Shown here: positions 42,643 through 52,109 of the stretch, piece after piece | Numbering within the stretch: the stretch's first letter is position 1 | Layout: each line of letters starts with the position of its first letter | Origin: Aequorivita echinoideorum | Lineage (GTDB): Bacteria; Bacteroidota; Bacteroidia; Flavobacteriales; Flavobacteriaceae | DNA: 64,000 nt | Reading direction: 5' to 3' | Assembly: GCF_018476645.1 (NCBI RefSeq) | Contig: NZ_JAHCTB010000005.1 | Span: forward strand, 162,117-226,116 | The notes under the pieces: model-generated | The model's database searches: none | What the model was told of the DNA's origin: nothing | What the model saw: the letters and a program-made list of their open reading frames with translations, nothing else | Program-made: the position numbers and the translations under genes

Positions 42643-42948
42643 ATGAGAGTAAATGTGCAAACTCCAAATTTTGCCGCGAAAAATGAGTTGTTGGTTTTCG
42701 TGGAAAAGAAACTGACAAAGCTTGAGCAATTTTACGATAGAATTGTTTTTGCGGATGTGTTTTTGAAAGTTCAAAAAACCAGTGAGAAAGAAAATAAAAT
42801 TGTAGAAATATTGCTGAGTATTCCCGGAGATAATTTAATAGTAAAAAAAGAGTCAAAAAGTTTTGAAGCCGCTACAGATGAGGTAGTAAGGGCATTAGAG
42901 CGGCAGCTGAAAAAAAGGAAGCGAAAAGAAAAGTTGTATTTGGCATAG
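42643..42948 (+). CDS. hpf: Ribosome hibernation promoting factor (short form)
   Basis: 101 residues of the HPF/YfiA family: an N-terminal strand (MRVNVQTPNFAAKNELLVFVEKKLTKLEQFYDRI), a central sheet (VEILLSIPGDNLIVKKES), and a final helix with a basic tail (ALERQLKKRKRKEK). It lacks the C-terminal dimerisation extension of long HPF. Binds the 30S decoding region in stationary phase. Followed by a terminator. Confidence 0.93.
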   Translation: MRVNVQTPNFAAKNELLVFVEKKLTKLEQFYDRIVFADVFLKVQKTSEKENKIVEILLSIPGDNLIVKKESKSFEAATDEVVRALERQLKKRKRKEKLYLA

Positions 42949-42997
42949 AAATTTTCATCAAAAAGTTTTGTAGAAAAAATAATTTCTATACATTTGC

Positions 42998-43025
42998 AGT
43001 CCGTTAGAAATAGCGGACTTTTTTA
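42998..43025 (+). terminator. Terminator of hpf
   Basis: A 9-bp stem (42998-43006 with 43011-43019, one G-T pair), GAAA loop, then a run of T. It lies 49 bp after hpf and separates it from the tRNA cluster. Confidence 0.85.
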
Positions 43026-43059
43026 TGGCCTGTCAAAGGATGTAAAAAAGATTAAAAAA

Positions 43060-43133
43060 GCCGATGTAGCTCAGCTGGCTAGAGCAGCTGATTTGTAATC
43101 AGCAGGTCGTGGGTTCGAGTCCCTCTATCGGCT
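43060..43133 (+). tRNA. tRNA-Thr (anticodon TGT)
   Basis: 74-nt cloverleaf: acceptor GCCGATG pairs with TATCGGC (one G-T), anticodon stem GCTGA/TCAGC with loop TTTGTAA, anticodon TGT reading ACA, and T-loop GGTTCGAGTCC. No encoded CCA. First of four clustered tRNA genes upstream of tuf. Confidence 0.97.
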
Positions 43134-43194
43134 CTTTAAAATTTTGAAAAACCTGGTTGGGATTTAACTTTGAAGTTGTGATCCCGCAAGGCTC

Positions 43195-43276
<82 letters not shown>

Positions 43277-43392
43277 CACTTGAAGATTTTCAATTTTAAA
43301 AGTCTATCTTTAGAGCGGGATTTTTTGATTGAAGTTGAGAATAAAAGTTCTTATTGCATAGTGCACTAGAAATTATATAGATTTCGAAAAAC

Positions 43393-43465
43393 GCGGGAGT
43401 AGCTCAGTTGGTAGAGCGTCAGCCTTCCAAGCTGAATGTCGCCGGTTCGAACCCGGTCTCCCGCT
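43393..43465 (+). tRNA. tRNA-Gly (anticodon TCC)
   Basis: 73 nt. Acceptor GCGGGAG/CTCCCGC, anticodon stem TCAGC/GCTGA with loop CTTCCAA, anticodon TCC reading GGA, discriminator T. Confidence 0.97.
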
Positions 43466-43504
43466 CATATTGCATTAGCGTTTCGTCGTTAAATGCATAA
43501 ACTT

Positions 43505-43540
43505 TGAACTGTCACCCTGAGCGACGTCTAAGGGCTGGAC
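43505..43540. repeat. Intergenic GTCACCCTGAGCG-type repeat unit
   Basis: The stretch from GTCACCCTGAGCG to AAGGGCTGG, between two tRNA genes, matches the pattern of a short repeat I remember as scattered through many Bacteroidetes genomes. Single copy in this window. Confidence 0.4.
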
Positions 43541-43547
43541 TTAAAAG

Positions 43548-43619
<72 letters not shown>

Positions 43620-43674
43620 CAAGTTTTATTGAAACTGAACACTAATATATAACTTAAGATTAAATTAATACAAA

Positions 43675-44862
43675 ATGGCAAAAGAAACATACGATCGGTC
43701 AAAACCACACTTAAATGTTGGTACAATTGGACACGTAGATCACGGTAAAACAACGTTAACCGCAGCTATTACCAAAGTAATGGCCGATGCGGGTTATTCG
43801 GAAGCCAGATCATTCGACCAAATTGATAATGCTCCTGAGGAGAAAGAAAGAGGTATTACAATTAACTCTTCGCACGTAGAATACCAAACAGCAAATCGCC
43901 ACTACGCACACGTTGACTGTCCTGGTCACGCGGATTACGTTAAGAACATGGTTACTGGTGCTGCCCAAATGGACGGTGCTATTTTGGTTGTAGCGGCTAC
44001 AGATGGTCCTATGCCACAAACTCGTGAGCACATTCTATTAGGTCGCCAGGTGGGTATTCCACGTATGGTTGTATTTATGAATAAAGTGGATATGGTTGAT
44101 GACGAAGAGCTTCTTGAGCTAGTTGAAATGGAGATACGTGACCTTCTTAACTTTTACGAATATGATGGTGACAACGGTCCTGTAATTGCTGGTTCAGCTC
44201 TTGGTGCACTTAATGGTGAAGCTAAGTGGGTTGATACTGTAATGAAATTGATGGAGGCTGTTGATAGCTGGATTGAACTTCCAACTCGTGATGTTGATAA
44301 GCCTTTCCTAATGCCTATTGAAGATGTTTTCTCAATTACTGGCCGCGGTACTGTTGCAACAGGACGTATTGAGACTGGTGTTGCTAATACAGGTGATGTT
44401 GTAGATATTATCGGTATGGGTGCGGAAAAATTAACTTCTACTATTACTGGAGTTGAAATGTTTCGTAAAATTCTTGATAGAGGTGAAGCTGGTGATAACG
44501 TAGGTATTCTTTTGAGGGGTATCGAGAAAAGCGACATTCGTCGTGGTATGGTTATCTGCAAAAAAGGTTCAGTTACTCCACATGCTAAATTTAAGGCTGA
44601 GGTTTATATCCTTAAAAAAGAAGAAGGTGGGCGTCACACTCCATTCCATAATAACTACCGTCCTCAGTTTTACGTTCGTACCACTGACGTTACTGGTACT
44701 ATTTCTTTGCCTGATGGTGTAGAAATGGTTATGCCTGGAGACAACTTGACAATCCATGTTGAATTGCTTTCTCCTATTGCAATGAACGTAGGTCTACGTT
44801 TCGCAATCCGTGAAGGAGGGCGTACCGTAGGAGCTGGTCAGGTTACTGAAATACTAGACTAA
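43675..44862 (+). CDS. tuf: Elongation factor Tu
   Basis: 395 residues. GTPase motifs [27 protein letters not shown] and NKVDMVD, followed by EF-Tu domains 2 and 3 ending [15 protein letters not shown]. Delivers aminoacyl-tRNA to the ribosome. Length and sequence are normal. Located between the Thr and Trp tRNA genes, as in other flavobacteria. Codon use is strongly biased, as expected for a highly expressed gene. Confidence 0.99.
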   Translation: MAKETYDRSKPHLNVGTIGHVDHGKTTLTAAITKVMADAGYSEARSFDQIDNAPEEKERGITINSSHVEYQTANRHYAHVDCPGHADYVKNMVTGAAQMDGAILVVAATDGPMPQTREHILLGRQVGIPRMVVFMNKVDMVDDEELLELVEMEIRDLLNFYEYDGDNGPVIAGSALGALNGEAKWVDTVMKLMEAVDSWIELPTRDVDKPFLMPIEDVFSITGRGTVATGRIETGVANTGDVVDIIGMGAEKLTSTITGVEMFRKILDRGEAGDNVGILLRGIEKSDIRRGMVICKKGSVTPHAKFKAEVYILKKEEGGRHTPFHNNYRPQFYVRTTDVTGTISLPDGVEMVMPGDNLTIHVELLSPIAMNVGLRFAIREGGRTVGAGQVTEILD

Positions 44863-44884
44863 TTAAATAGATTTAAAAGCACTG

Positions 44885-44908
44885 GGTGTCCCAATATTTT
44901 GGGATACC
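44885..44908 (+). terminator. Hairpin after tuf
   Basis: A 10-bp stem with one G-T pair (44885-44894 with 44899-44908) and a TATT loop lies 23 bp after tuf. No long T-run follows, so it may be a processing or partial terminator site before tRNA-Trp. A TCCCG...CGGGA near-palindrome follows at 44934-44951. Confidence 0.5.
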
Positions 44909-44985
44909 TTGGCTTTTATAGCGGGTTTAACTTTCCCGGTAGCCATCGGGATGGTAGATTACGAATAAAGATAATTTTATTATCT

Positions 44986-45058
44986 ACGGGTTTAGCTCAG
45001 TTGGTAGAGCACTGGTCTCCAAAACCAGGTGTCGGGAGTTCGAGTCTCTCAACCCGTG
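44986..45058 (+). tRNA. tRNA-Trp (anticodon CCA)
   Basis: 73 nt. Acceptor ACGGGTT/AACCCGT, anticodon stem CTGGT/ACCAG with loop CTCCAAA, anticodon CCA, discriminator G. Upstream of secE, its usual position in bacteria. Confidence 0.97.
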
Positions 45059-45130
45059 CAAGATATTCACTGGATTATTTTGAAAAAAATTTCAGAAAGA
45101 TCTTAATCTGAATTTAAAAACGGCAATAAT

Positions 45131-45319
45131 ATGATAAATTATATTTCAGAATCTTATAATGAGCTAAAAAATCACGTTACCTGGCCTACGTGGACAGAAG
45201 CTCAAAAATTAACCGTTATTGTTGCTGTGTTTTCAGTTCTTTTAGCCTTGGCTGTTTGGGGTATAGATACTGTTTTCCACTGGGTAGTGGATCAATATTT
45301 CATCTGGATCAAATCGTAA
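45131..45319 (+). CDS. secE: Preprotein translocase subunit SecE
   Basis: 62 residues, the short single-helix form: an amphipathic N-terminal part with the conserved ELKNHVTWPTWTEAQKLT, then one membrane helix (about 29-55). Part of the SecYEG channel in the inner membrane. Co-transcribed with nusG, 3 bp downstream. Confidence 0.97.
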   Translation: MINYISESYNELKNHVTWPTWTEAQKLTVIVAVFSVLLALAVWGIDTVFHWVVDQYFIWIKS

Positions 45320-45322
45320 GGA

Positions 45323-45877
45323 ATGACCGAAACAACAAATACAAAAAGGTGGTATGTAGTCCGTTCAGTAAGTGGACAGGAGAACAAGATCAAGTCCTAT
45401 ATTGAAACTGAGATAAAGAGACTGGAGCTTGAGGATTATATTGATCAGGTTTTAGTGCCAACCGAAAAAGTGATACAGATCCGTAATGGGAAAAAAGTAA
45501 ATAAAGAACGTGTTTATTTTCCCGGTTACATAATGATTCAGGCAAATTTGGGTGGAGAAATCCCCCACATAATTAAATCAATCAATGGAGTCATTGGTTT
45601 TTTAGGAGAAGTAAAAGGGGGTGACCCAGTTCCACTTAGACAGTCTGAAGTCAACAGAATGCTCGGAAAAGTAGATGAGCTTTCCGTTAAAGACGACAAT
45701 GTGAATATTCCATATGTCATCGGGGAAACGGTAAAAGTTATTGATGGACCATTCAATGGTTTTAATGGTACTGTAGAAAAAATAAATGAAGAAAAGCGCA
45801 AGCTTGAAGTAATGGTAAAGATTTTCGGAAGAAAAACACCATTGGAACTGAGCTATATGCAAGTCGAAAAAGTTTAA
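45323..45877 (+). CDS. nusG: Transcription termination/antitermination factor NusG
   Basis: 184 residues. NGN domain (about 8-120, RWYVVRSVSGQENKIKSYIETEI, VYFPGYIMIQANLGGE) and KOW domain (about 130-184, ETVKVIDGPFNGFNGTVEKINEEKRKLEVMVKIFGRKTPLELSYMQVEKV). Binds RNA polymerase and couples it to the ribosome or Rho. Start follows secE by 3 bp. Confidence 0.98.
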   Translation: MTETTNTKRWYVVRSVSGQENKIKSYIETEIKRLELEDYIDQVLVPTEKVIQIRNGKKVNKERVYFPGYIMIQANLGGEIPHIIKSINGVIGFLGEVKGGDPVPLRQSEVNRMLGKVDELSVKDDNVNIPYVIGETVKVIDGPFNGFNGTVEKINEEKRKLEVMVKIFGRKTPLELSYMQVEKV

Positions 45878-45941
45878 TTGTTACGCTTAATAGGTTTTTC
45901 AGAAGCTTCCACTTTTTGGATTACCACATTAAAAATTAGAA

Positions 45942-46379
45942 ATGGCAAAAGAAATAAGTAAAGTAGTTAAGTTGCAAGTTCGCGGGGGTGCTGCTAACCC
46001 TTCACCACCAGTTGGGCCTGCTCTTGGTGCTGCCGGTGTCAACATCATGGAGTTCTGTAAGCAGTTCAATGCTAGAACCCAAGATAAGCAAGGTAAAGTA
46101 TTGCCAGTAGCGATCACGGTTTATAAGGACAAATCTTTTGATTTTGTTATTAAAACTCCACCCGCCGCCGTTCAAATACTTGAAGCTGCAAAAGCGAAAA
46201 AAGGCTCCGGTGAACCACATGCAAAAAAAGTAGCCACAATCTCGTGGGACCAAATCAAAACGATCGCGGAAGATAAAATGCCCGATCTCAATGCATTTAC
46301 GGTAGAATCAGCAATGAAAATGGTTGCGGGTACTGCACGTTCCATGGGTATTAAAGTAAAAGGTGACGCACCTTTTTAA
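45942..46379 (+). CDS. rplK: 50S ribosomal protein uL11
   Basis: 145 residues, starting [46 protein letters not shown] and ending with the rRNA-binding C-terminal domain ([12 protein letters not shown]). Forms the GTPase-associated centre base with 23S rRNA. First of the rplKAJL-rpoBC series. Confidence 0.99.
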   Translation: MAKEISKVVKLQVRGGAANPSPPVGPALGAAGVNIMEFCKQFNARTQDKQGKVLPVAITVYKDKSFDFVIKTPPAAVQILEAAKAKKGSGEPHAKKVATISWDQIKTIAEDKMPDLNAFTVESAMKMVAGTARSMGIKVKGDAPF

Positions 46380-46400
46380 TCTGAAAAAAGAATCTATAAA

Positions 46401-47099
46401 ATGGCACGATTAACTAAAAAGCAAAAGGAAGCAAATGCTAAAATAGAGCCCAATAAGGCCTATTCGGTAGCTGAAGCTTCTGCTTTAATAAAAGAAATCA
46501 CCAGCGTAAAGTTTGACGCTTCGGTTGACCTAGCTGTGCGCCTTAACGTGGATCCACGTAAAGCAAACCAAATGGTTAGAGGCGTTGTTACTCTTCCTCA
46601 CGGAACAGGTAAAGATGTGAAAGTTTTGGCATTGGTAACTCCAGATAAGGAAGCAGAAGCCAAAGAAGCTGGAGCAGACTACGTAGGTCTTGATGAGTAC
46701 CTCGATAAAATTAAAGGAGGGTGGACAGATGTTGACGTAATTGTAACTATGCCAAGTGTTATGGGTAAATTAGGTCCTTTGGGACGCGTGTTGGGTCCTC
46801 GTGGCCTAATGCCAAACCCAAAAACAGGTACGGTAACAATGGACGTTGCTAAAGCAGTTTCAGATGTAAAAGCTGGTAAAATCGATTTTAAGGTTGATAA
46901 AACCGGAATCGTACACGCAGCTATTGGTAAAGCATCATTTGATGCTGAAAAAATCGCTGGAAACGCAAGAGAATTATTAACAACCCTCGTTAAACTTAAA
47001 CCACAAGCTGCAAAAGGTGTTTACATTAAGAGTATCTTCATGTCTAGCACCATGAGCCCCGGAGTTGAAGTTGATACCAAAAGGTTTACTGAGCAGTAA
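46401..47099 (+). CDS. rplA: 50S ribosomal protein uL1
   Basis: 232 residues with the uL1 signature [39 protein letters not shown]. Forms the L1 stalk and may repress its own operon by binding mRNA, as in other bacteria. Starts 21 bp after rplK. Confidence 0.99.
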   Translation: MARLTKKQKEANAKIEPNKAYSVAEASALIKEITSVKFDASVDLAVRLNVDPRKANQMVRGVVTLPHGTGKDVKVLALVTPDKEAEAKEAGADYVGLDEYLDKIKGGWTDVDVIVTMPSVMGKLGPLGRVLGPRGLMPNPKTGTVTMDVAKAVSDVKAGKIDFKVDKTGIVHAAIGKASFDAEKIAGNARELLTTLVKLKPQAAKGVYIKSIFMSSTMSPGVEVDTKRFTEQ

Positions 47100-47111
47100 A
47101 AACTGGAAATT

Positions 47112-47633
47112 ATGACAAGAGAAGAAAAATCACAAGTAATTGAAACGTTGACTGCGCAGTTGGCTGATAACAGCAATATTTATTTAGCTGATATTTCAGG
47201 CCTAGACGCAGGGACTACTTCCAACCTTCGTCGTGCTTGTTTCAAGGCAGGCATCCAGTTGGCAGTTGTTAAAAATACATTGCTGAAAAAGGCAATGGAG
47301 AGTTCTGATAAAGATTTTGGTGAACTTACTGGTATATTGAAAGGAAACACTTCCTTGATGTTTTCTGAAACTGGAAATGCACCGGCAAAAGTAATCAAGG
47401 AATTCAGAAAAAAATCTGACAAGCCTCTTTTAAAAGGAGCTTATATTCAAGAATCAATTTACGTTGGCGACAATCAGCTAGATAGCTTGGTTGAGCTTAA
47501 GTCTAAAGATGAACTTGTTGGAGAAATTATTGGGTTATTGCAATCGCCTGCTAAAAATGTTATTTCAGCACTTAAGAGTGGAGGTAGCACTATTGCGGGA
47601 CTTGTTAAAACCTTATCCGAAAGAGAAGGATAA
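47112..47633 (+). CDS. rplJ: 50S ribosomal protein uL10
   Basis: 173 residues; MTREEKSQVIETLTAQLADNSNIYLADISGLDA start, the rRNA-binding core with NTLLKKAME, and a C-terminal helix that carries bL12 dimers. The gap to rplA is only 12 bp, leaving no room for the long autoregulatory leader known in enterobacteria. Confidence 0.98.
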   Translation: MTREEKSQVIETLTAQLADNSNIYLADISGLDAGTTSNLRRACFKAGIQLAVVKNTLLKKAMESSDKDFGELTGILKGNTSLMFSETGNAPAKVIKEFRKKSDKPLLKGAYIQESIYVGDNQLDSLVELKSKDELVGEIIGLLQSPAKNVISALKSGGSTIAGLVKTLSEREG

Positions 47634-47690
47634 AATTCAATTAGCACTAATTAATTTATATAAACACAATTTTTTTTAAAAACGATAGAA

Positions 47691-48068
47691 ATGGCAGATT
47701 TGAAAGATTTCGCAGAACAATTGGTTAACCTTACCGTAAAAGAGGTAAATGAGTTAGCTACAATATTAAAAGATGAGTATGGTATCGAGCCTGCAGCTGC
47801 TGCTGTAGCTATGGCCGGTCCAGCTGCTGGCGGTGGTGGAGATGCCGCTGAGGAGCAATCAGAATTCACAGTAATGCTGAAAGCTGCTGGTGCATCTAAA
47901 CTTGCAGTAGTAAAACTAGTTAAGGAATTAACTGGTGCTGGTCTTAAAGAAGCAAAAGAAATGGTAGACAACGCTCCTTCCGCAATTAAAGAAGGTGTTT
48001 CAAAAGATGAGGCAGAATCATTGAAGAAACAATTGGAAGAGGCTGGAGCAGAGGTTGAGCTTAAGTAA
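47691..48068 (+). CDS. rplL: 50S ribosomal protein bL12
   Basis: 125 residues: N-terminal dimerisation helix ([30 protein letters not shown]), Ala/Gly-rich hinge ([22 protein letters not shown]), and a C-terminal domain ([67 protein letters not shown] region). Recruits translation factors. Followed by a stable hairpin before rpoB. Confidence 0.99.
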   Translation: MADLKDFAEQLVNLTVKEVNELATILKDEYGIEPAAAAVAMAGPAAGGGGDAAEEQSEFTVMLKAAGASKLAVVKLVKELTGAGLKEAKEMVDNAPSAIKEGVSKDEAESLKKQLEEAGAEVELK

Positions 48069-48091
48069 GCTAATTACCATCAAAGCCCTAA

Positions 48092-48129
48092 GGTTTAGGT
48101 CTTCCCAGTTATTGGGAAAGACCTAAACC
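48092..48129 (+). promoter_or_regulatory. rplL-rpoB intergenic hairpin (attenuator or processing site)
   Basis: Long stem: GGTTTAGGTCTT (48092-48103) with AAGACCTAAACC (48118-48129), extended by CCCAG/TGGG inside. It has no proper T-run, so it is likely a partial terminator or RNase site that lowers rpoBC expression relative to ribosomal proteins, as known in E. coli. Function here is inferred. Confidence 0.65.
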
Positions 48130-48205
48130 ATTTTGCGTATATAATGGTTAACGCCTTTTATACGATTTTTTTTCATTTTTATTTTAATTAAAATTCCGTC
48201 CATAG

Positions 48206-51200
48206 ATGTCAGCAACGCAAACTGAAAGATTGAATTTTTCCTCTGTAAAAAACAAGCCGGAATATCCCGACTTTTTGGACATTCAGATTAAATCCTTTCA
48301 GGATTTTTTCCAGTTAGAAACCAAGTCAGAAGAAAGAGGCCAAGAAGGATTGTACAAAACCTTTTTGGAAAATTTTCCCATTACCGATACTCGAAACCAA
48401 TTTGTTTTAGAGTTTTTGGACTATTTCGTAGATCCACCAAGATATTCCATCCAGGAATGTATAGAGCGTGGCCTTACTTACAGCGTTCCTCTTAAAGCGC
48501 GATTAAAACTTTATTGTACAGATTCTGAGCACGAGGACTTTGAAACCATCGTACAGGATGTGTATTTAGGTACAATTCCTTATATGACCCCCAGCGGAAC
48601 CTTCTGTATCAATGGGGCCGAGCGTGTAGTTGTTTCACAGCTTCACAGATCTCCGGGTGTCTTCTTTGGCCAATCTTTCCACGCAAATGGAACTAAATTG
48701 TACTCAGCCCGCGTAATTCCTTTCAAAGGTTCTTGGATTGAGTTTGCTACAGATATTAACAGTGTAATGTATGCGTACATTGACCGAAAGAAAAAATTAC
48801 CAGTAACTACACTTTTCCGAGCAATTGGTTTTGAAAGGGATAAGGATATTCTTGAAATATTTGACCTTGCTGAAGAAGTAAAAGCATCCAAAACTGGACT
48901 TAAAAAATACATTGGCCGTAAATTGGCCGCACGTGTGCTGAAAACTTGGCACGAAGATTTTGTGGATGAGGATACCGGTGAGGTTGTGTCCATCGAGCGT
49001 AACGAAATCATACTCGATCGTGATACGGTTGTTGAAAAAGAACACATCGATGAAATCATTGATTCCGGAGCCAAGACAATCTTATTGCATAAAGAGGATA
49101 ATCTCTTAGCGGATTATGCTATTATCCACAACACATTACAAAAAGATCCTACCAATTCTGAAAAAGAAGCGGTGGAACATATATATAGACAACTTCGTAA
49201 CGCTGAGCCACCTGATGAGGAAACTGCCCGTGGTATAATCAACAAGCTTTTCTTCAGTGACCAGAGATATAATCTGGGTGAAGTAGGCCGTTACAGAATG
49301 AACAAAAAGCTGGGTCTTGATATCGCTATGGACAAGCAAGTGCTTACCAAGGAAGATATCATTACCATCGTTAAGTATTTAATCGAGCTTATCAATTCCA
49401 AAGCGGAGATTGATGATATTGACCACCTTAGCAATCGTCGAGTACGTACAGTAGGTGAGCAGTTGTCACAACAGTTTGGTGTTGGTCTTGCCCGTATGGC
49501 GCGTACCATCCGCGAGCGTATGAACGTTCGTGACAACGAGGTTTTTACGCCAATTGATTTGATTAATGCGAAGACATTATCTTCGGTTATCAATTCATTT
49601 TTTGGTACCAACCAGCTTTCACAATTTATGGACCAGACAAACCCATTGGCAGAGATTACGCACAAGCGTCGTCTTTCTGCACTCGGGCCAGGTGGTCTTT
49701 CTCGTGAAAGAGCAGGTTTTGAGGTTCGTGACGTTCACTATACTCATTACGGAAGACTTTGTCCAATTGAAACCCCGGAGGGACCAAACATTGGTCTTAT
49801 TTCTTCACTTGCAGTATATGCGAAAGTGAACAATCTTGGTTTCATCGAAACTCCATACCGTAAGGTTGACAACGGAAAAATCGATATTAAGCACGCACCA
49901 GTGTACCTTTCTGCTGAAGAAGAAGAAGAAAAACACATCGCACAGGCAAACATTCCTTTATCTGAAAAAGGTGATATTGAAACGGATAAGGTAATTGCAC
50001 GTATGGAAGGTGACTTCCCACTGGTTGAACCAACGGTTGTAAATTATGCAGACGTTGCGCCAAATCAAATTGCATCCATCTCTGCATCGTTGATTCCGTT
50101 TTTGGAACACGATGACGCGAACCGTGCTTTGATGGGCTCAAACATGATGCGTCAGGCCGTACCTTTATTAATTGCAGATTCACCAATCGTGGGAACTGGT
50201 CTTGAAAGACAAGTTGCTTCAGATAGCCGTGTATTGATAAATGCTGAGGGAGATGGCGTTGTTGAATACGTTGATGCAAATGTAATAACAATCAAATACG
50301 ACCGTACCGAGGAAGAGCGTATGGTAAGTTTTGATAGCGATTCAAAAACATATCAATTAATAAAATTCAGAAAAACAAACCAAAGTACTTCCATTAACTT
50401 GAAGCCTATCGTTCGCAAAGGGGATAGAGTGAAAAAGGGACAGGTGCTTTGTCAAGGTTACGCTACCGAAAAAGGGGAACTTGCTCTTGGGCGAAACATG
50501 AAAGTTGCTTTCATGCCTTGGAAAGGATACAACTTTGAGGATGCGATTGTTATTTCTGAAAAAGTGGTTCGTGAAGATATTTTTACTTCAATCCACGTTG
50601 ATGAATATTCGTTGGAAGTTCGTGACACCAAGTTGGGTAACGAGGAATTGACGAACGATATTCCAAACGTTTCGGAAGAAGCCACAAAAGATTTGGATGA
50701 ATTCGGTATGATCCGAATTGGTGCCGAAGTAAAACCTGGTGACATCCTTATCGGGAAAATAACTCCAAAAGGAGAAAGCGACCCAACTCCGGAAGAAAAA
50801 CTGCTTCGCGCCATTTTTGGTGACAAAGCGGGTGATGTGAAAGATGCTTCATTGAAAGCTTCGCCATCTTTGAACGGTGTGGTAATTGACAAGAAATTGT
50901 TTGCCCGTGCCGTAAAGGACAAGCGCAAGCGTGCTCAGGATAAGGAAGACATCGCTGCATTGGAGGCTAAATATTATTCTAAGTTTGATGAGCTTCAGGA
51001 GGTATTGGTTGAAAAATTGTTCGCCATTGTTGGTGGAAAAACTGCACAAGGTGTAAACAATGATCTTGGTGAAGTTGTTTTCCCAAAAGGTAAAAAGTTC
51101 ACATTAAAAATGCTTCACGCAGTTGATGATTACACCCACTTAACGGGAGGTACTTGGACGACAGATGACGATACCAACGTTCTGGTAGCAGATTTAATGC

Positions 51201-52018
51201 ACAACTATAAAATTAAGGAAAACGACCTTCAAGGAAACTTGCGTCGCGAAAAGTTCACAATCTCTGTTGGAGACGAACTTCCTTCCGGTATTTTGAAACT
51301 CGCCAAAGTTTACATCGCCAAAAAGCGTAAACTGAAAGTAGGGGACAAGATGGCGGGACGTCACGGAAACAAAGGTATAGTTGCACGTATTGTACGTGAG
51401 GAAGATATGCCTTTCCTTGAAGATGGAACTCCAGTTGATATCGTGTTGAACCCACTTGGGGTACCATCGCGTATGAACATCGGCCAGATTTATGAAACGG
51501 TTCTTGGATGGGCCGGACAGAAATTAGGTCGCAAATATGCAACCCCAATTTTTGACGGTGCAACCATTGACCAAATAAATGAGTTGACCGATGAGGCTGG
51601 AATTCCAAGATTTGGACACACCTATCTATTTGATGGTGGAACTGGTAAACGTTTTGATCAACCTGCAACTGTAGGTATAATCTATATGCTGAAATTGGGC
51701 CACATGGTAGATGATAAAATGCACGCGCGTTCCATCGGGCCATACTCACTTATTACACAACAGCCGCTTGGTGGTAAAGCACAATTTGGTGGTCAGCGTT
51801 TTGGAGAGATGGAAGTTTGGGCTTTGGAAGCATACGGCGCGTCCAGTACACTTAGGGAAATATTGACTGTTAAATCTGATGATGTTATTGGAAGGGCGAA
51901 AACCTACGAAGCAATCGTAAAAGGTGAAACCATGCCAGAACCAGGCTTACCGGAATCTTTCAATGTACTTATGCACGAATTGAAAGGATTGGGTCTTGAC
52001 ATTAGATTAGAAGAATAG
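48206..52018 (+). CDS. rpoB: RNA polymerase subunit beta
   Basis: 1270 residues. The rifampicin region shows [47 protein letters not shown] with wild-type-like residues. Further landmarks are [34 protein letters not shown] and [24 protein letters not shown]. Catalytic core of transcription with beta'. Length is normal for Bacteroidetes, which carry lineage-specific insertions. It follows rplL after 137 bp. Confidence 0.99.
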   Translation: MSATQTERLNFSSVKNKPEYPDFLDIQIKSFQDFFQLETKSEERGQEGLYKTFLENFPITDTRNQFVLEFLDYFVDPPRYSIQECIERGLTYSVPLKARLKLYCTDSEHEDFETIVQDVYLGTIPYMTPSGTFCINGAERVVVSQLHRSPGVFFGQSFHANGTKLYSARVIPFKGSWIEFATDINSVMYAYIDRKKKLPVTTLFRAIGFERDKDILEIFDLAEEVKASKTGLKKYIGRKLAARVLKTWHEDFVDEDTGEVVSIERNEIILDRDTVVEKEHIDEIIDSGAKTILLHKEDNLLADYAIIHNTLQKDPTNSEKEAVEHIYRQLRNAEPPDEETARGIINKLFFSDQRYNLGEVGRYRMNKKLGLDIAMDKQVLTKEDIITIVKYLIELINSKAEIDDIDHLSNRRVRTVGEQLSQQFGVGLARMARTIRERMNVRDNEVFTPIDLINAKTLSSVINSFFGTNQLSQFMDQTNPLAEITHKRRLSALGPGGLSRERAGFEVRDVHYTHYGRLCPIETPEGPNIGLISSLAVYAKVNNLGFIETPYRKVDNGKIDIKHAPVYLSAEEEEEKHIAQANIPLSEKGDIETDKVIARMEGDFPLVEPTVVNYADVAPNQIASISASLIPFLEHDDANRALMGSNMMRQAVPLLIADSPIVGTGLERQVASDSRVLINAEGDGVVEYVDANVITIKYDRTEEERMVSFDSDSKTYQLIKFRKTNQSTSINLKPIVRKGDRVKKGQVLCQGYATEKGELALGRNMKVAFMPWKGYNFEDAIVISEKVVREDIFTSIHVDEYSLEVRDTKLGNEELTNDIPNVSEEATKDLDEFGMIRIGAEVKPGDILIGKITPKGESDPTPEEKLLRAIFGDKAGDVKDASLKASPSLNGVVIDKKLFARAVKDKRKRAQDKEDIAALEAKYYSKFDELQEVLVEKLFAIVGGKTAQGVNNDLGEVVFPKGKKFTLKMLHAVDDYTHLTGGTWTTDDDTNVLVADLMHNYKIKENDLQGNLRREKFTISVGDELPSGILKLAKVYIAKKRKLKVGDKMAGRHGNKGIVARIVREEDMPFLEDGTPVDIVLNPLGVPSRMNIGQIYETVLGWAGQKLGRKYATPIFDGATIDQINELTDEAGIPRFGHTYLFDGGTGKRFDQPATVGIIYMLKLGHMVDDKMHARSIGPYSLITQQPLGGKAQFGGQRFGEMEVWALEAYGASSTLREILTVKSDDVIGRAKTYEAIVKGETMPEPGLPESFNVLMHELKGLGLDIRLEE

Positions 52019-52024
52019 GTTGAA

Positions 52025-52044
52025 ATCCCCGTGAAAGCGGGGAT
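52025..52044 (+). other. Small hairpin between rpoB and rpoC
   Basis: ATCCCCG (52025-52031) pairs with CGGGGAT (52038-52044) just after the rpoB stop. No T-run follows, so it is probably an mRNA-stability or pausing element rather than a terminator. Confidence 0.5.
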
Positions 52045-52109
52045 CTCAAGATTCTTTCCGAAATCATTTAATATGGTTTCAAACAAAACAACAAAGTTTA
52101 TTTTACATT

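Noticed and set aside
51255..51749. 164-codon frame on the minus strand opposite rpoB
   Set aside because: Antisense shadow of a highly conserved gene with Gln/His/Leu-rich content and no homology signal.
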